From Methanobacteriota archaeon (GTDB lineage: Archaea; Thermoplasmatota; Poseidoniia; Poseidoniales; Thalassarchaeaceae): a stretch of 6,048 nucleotides of DNA. Below are positions 4,560 to 6,048 of this stretch, piece by piece. How positions within the stretch are numbered: position 1 is the stretch's first letter; every line of letters starts with the position of its first letter. Both the position numbers and the translations under genes were made by a program. The stretch is from the NCBI GenBank assembly GCA_002701965.1, contig NZXM01000011.1:1-6048 (forward strand), in the 5' to 3' direction. The notes under the pieces were generated by a model. The model saw only the letters and a list, made by a program, of their open reading frames with translations, was not told the DNA's origin and searched no databases.

Positions 4560-6048
4560 ATGGGGCGACGTGTGACAGTGATGATTGTCGCCACGCTCTT
4601 GGCCCTCTCTTGGTCAGCAACCATCCCTGCATCAGCCTCTGAATCGAAAGGCAATGAAGGTGGATCAATCCTTTTTGAGAAACGGATTTTTGCTTCAAGT
4701 GAGCCTTTGGAAGCTACCATCGGTTTGTGGGGGCTAACTCAGGGTCGATCGTACGAGTTACATTGGATGGTTCATGCGACCAACGTCACTTCAGATATCG
4801 GCCCTTCAACCATGGTGAGTTCGGGCATCATTCCATTTTTCGCCAACCAGAGTGCATTACAACTGGAAATGAGCGAGCACCATATTGCCAATGAATCAAT
4901 GATGTATTTCCTTGAAATTGGGCTGAATTCTTCCACGGGTTGGACCAATGTATCGGCCATCGAACCATTTTCTGTTTTCTGGAATTCAATGCACCCTCAA
5001 TACTCGGATATGTTCGTATTTGGCGACAGTTTGTCCGATGCTGGAAATACCTACAGCGCATTTGGAACCCCCGAAAGTCCACCCTATTGGCAAGGGAGAT
5101 ACTCAAATGGCAAGAACTGGGTTGATTTCACTGGAGATTGGGCTGGCTTCTCGAATGTGGCAGGCCGTGGTGGTTCAACTGGAAACAATCGGGCGTTTGG
5201 TGGCGCAGCGACTGGAAACGGAATGCAGTTCTTCGTGATTGAAAACATCGGAAAACAAGTCGATGACTGGGATCAAAACAACAACCTCGGCCCCAGCGAT
5301 GCTGTCGCGATTTGGGGGGGTGGAAATGATCTCATCAATTACGGCGCCACCAATGCACAGGCACTTGTCAACAACCTTGAGGACCATGCAGAGCAGTTGA
5401 TTGCTGCTGGTGGCCAGGAACTGATTTTCTTTGAATTACCACCTCTTGAGAAAACACCTTCCGAAAGTGGTAGTTCCGAAGAGGATCGTCAAGCACTTGC
5501 CCAGCGAGTAGCGGATTTCAATACAGGATTGGCAACGATGGTTGCCAACCTCAACTCTACCTACGGTGTCGTAACTCACTTGATCCCCGTCTGGATTGGA
5601 TTTGAAATGCTCTACTGGTCAGGTGAGCATTTTGGTATTACGAACGTTACTCATGCCGCTTGCGAACATGATGGAGCGACTTGTGATAGCAATGACCCAA
5701 TCGCACCCAACGTCGAGGAATACATCTTCTTCGACAACCTACACCCAACTGAAACCACACATTATGCGATCGGTTTGTTCCTGAGACAACAAGTTGGTAT
5801 CCCGGACTACGACGGCGACAGTGTAGCCGATTACCAAGACAACTGCACGCATACCCTACCCGGGACTTTAGTGGGGACAGACGGGTGTGAAATCCCTCCA
5901 TCGGATACAGATAACGATGGTGTCATTGATGATGATGATATATGTCCCAATACAGATGCAGGATTAGATGTCAATGAAATCGGATGTGCTACAAATCAGA
6001 TTGATTCAGATGGAGATGGTGTCCACGACGATATCGATGAATGCCCAG
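4560..6048 (+). CDS. Secreted SGNH/GDSL esterase-lipase with thrombospondin type 3 repeats, 3' end outside the window
   Basis: The frame is open from the ATG at 4560 to the window end (496 residues seen). A signal peptide (MGRRV, hydrophobic core about 7-20, likely cleavage after ASA near 26) shows export. Residues about 30-148 form an N-terminal domain I do not recognise. The catalytic domain (about 150-412) matches the SGNH hydrolase type of thermolabile-haemolysin-like esterases. It has block I FGDSLSDAGN with nucleophile S157, then YWQGRYSNGKNW, block II NRAFGGA with oxyanion G215, block III GGGND with N256, and block V DNLHP with D392 and H395. All four SGNH residues are present. By family it hydrolyses carboxyl esters, possibly phospholipids or O-acyl groups; the substrate is unknown. 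C368 and C375 may form a disulfide. From residue 416 calcium-binding TSP3 repeats begin. The start was chosen for the signal peptide; an in-frame TTG at 4545 would only add basic residues. It lies 64 nt after the RND gene on the same strand. Confidence 0.9.
   Translation, partial: MGRRVTVMIVATLLALSWSATIPASASESKGNEGGSILFEKRIFASSEPLEATIGLWGLTQGRSYELHWMVHATNVTSDIGPSTMVSSGIIPFFANQSALQLEMSEHHIANESMMYFLEIGLNSSTGWTNVSAIEPFSVFWNSMHPQYSDMFVFGDSLSDAGNTYSAFGTPESPPYWQGRYSNGKNWVDFTGDWAGFSNVAGRGGSTGNNRAFGGAATGNGMQFFVIENIGKQVDDWDQNNNLGPSDAVAIWGGGNDLINYGATNAQALVNNLEDHAEQLIAAGGQELIFFELPPLEKTPSESGSSEEDRQALAQRVADFNTGLATMVANLNSTYGVVTHLIPVWIGFEMLYWSGEHFGITNVTHAACEHDGATCDSNDPIAPNVEEYIFFDNLHPTETTHYAIGLFLRQQVGIPDYDGDSVADYQDNCTHTLPGTLVGTDGCEIPPSDTDNDGVIDDDDICPNTDAGLDVNEIGCATNQIDSDGDGVHDDIDECP
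5805..6048 (+). repeat. Thrombospondin type 3 calcium-binding repeats in the hydrolase
   Basis: The protein-level repeat has an exact 33-residue period, starting at residues 416, 449 and 482: DYDGDSVADYQDNC, DTDNDGVIDDDDICP and DSDGDGVHDDIDECP. Cysteines fall at 429, 443, 462, 476 and 495, alternating 14 and 19 residues apart. The Asp-rich DxDxDG loops are the known calcium ligands of this family, and the Cys pairs are expected to form disulfides. The first copy is degenerate, with Ser in place of the loop Gly and Thr in place of the Pro after Cys. The array continues past the window edge, so the copy number and any surface anchor are unknown. Confidence 0.92.

Overview
The window looks like part of a marine planktonic archaeal genome, most likely Marine Group II Euryarchaeota (Candidatus Poseidoniales). 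This is an inference from gene content, not from a marker gene. The content is a dolichyl-phosphate-sugar-synthase-like glycosyltransferase with two C-terminal membrane helices, an archaeal-type two-repeat RND/MMPL exporter (COG1033-like), and a secreted esterase with thrombospondin type 3 calcium-binding repeats. The proteins are acid-rich, and clear Shine-Dalgarno sites are scarce. A bacterium with similar surface proteins cannot be excluded. No rRNA, tRNA, CRISPR array, transposase or integrase is visible.

Layout: positions 1-87 hold the first 29 codons of a leftward gene for a small membrane protein, cut by the window edge. Positions 88-350 are a divergent intergenic region. It holds an 8-bp dyad, a 25-nt imperfect direct repeat, and three TTGCANNGGG elements spaced 53 and 52 bp apart. 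Three rightward genes follow: a family 2 glycosyltransferase (351-1316), a 12-helix RND-superfamily transporter (1388-4495), and a secreted SGNH/GDSL hydrolase (4560 to the window end, still open). The two gaps between these genes are 71 and 64 nt. Each gap contains a perfect hairpin that begins exactly 8 nt after the preceding stop codon.

The three rightward genes have a common theme at the cell surface. The glycosyltransferase probably charges a polyprenyl/dolichyl phosphate carrier with a sugar on the cytoplasmic face. The RND protein probably moves a lipid-like or amphipathic substrate. The hydrolase is exported, has an intact Ser-Asp-His triad, and carries a dense cluster of N-glycosylation sequons. 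Whether they act in one pathway is not shown by the sequence. The hairpins and gaps allow separate transcripts.

I found no convincing new defence or mobile system. The best leads are the helically phased repeats upstream of the glycosyltransferase, the paired post-stop hairpins, the cysteine-rich ectodomain and cytoplasmic insertion confined to the first half of the RND protein, and the sequon-rich unrecognised domain of the hydrolase.
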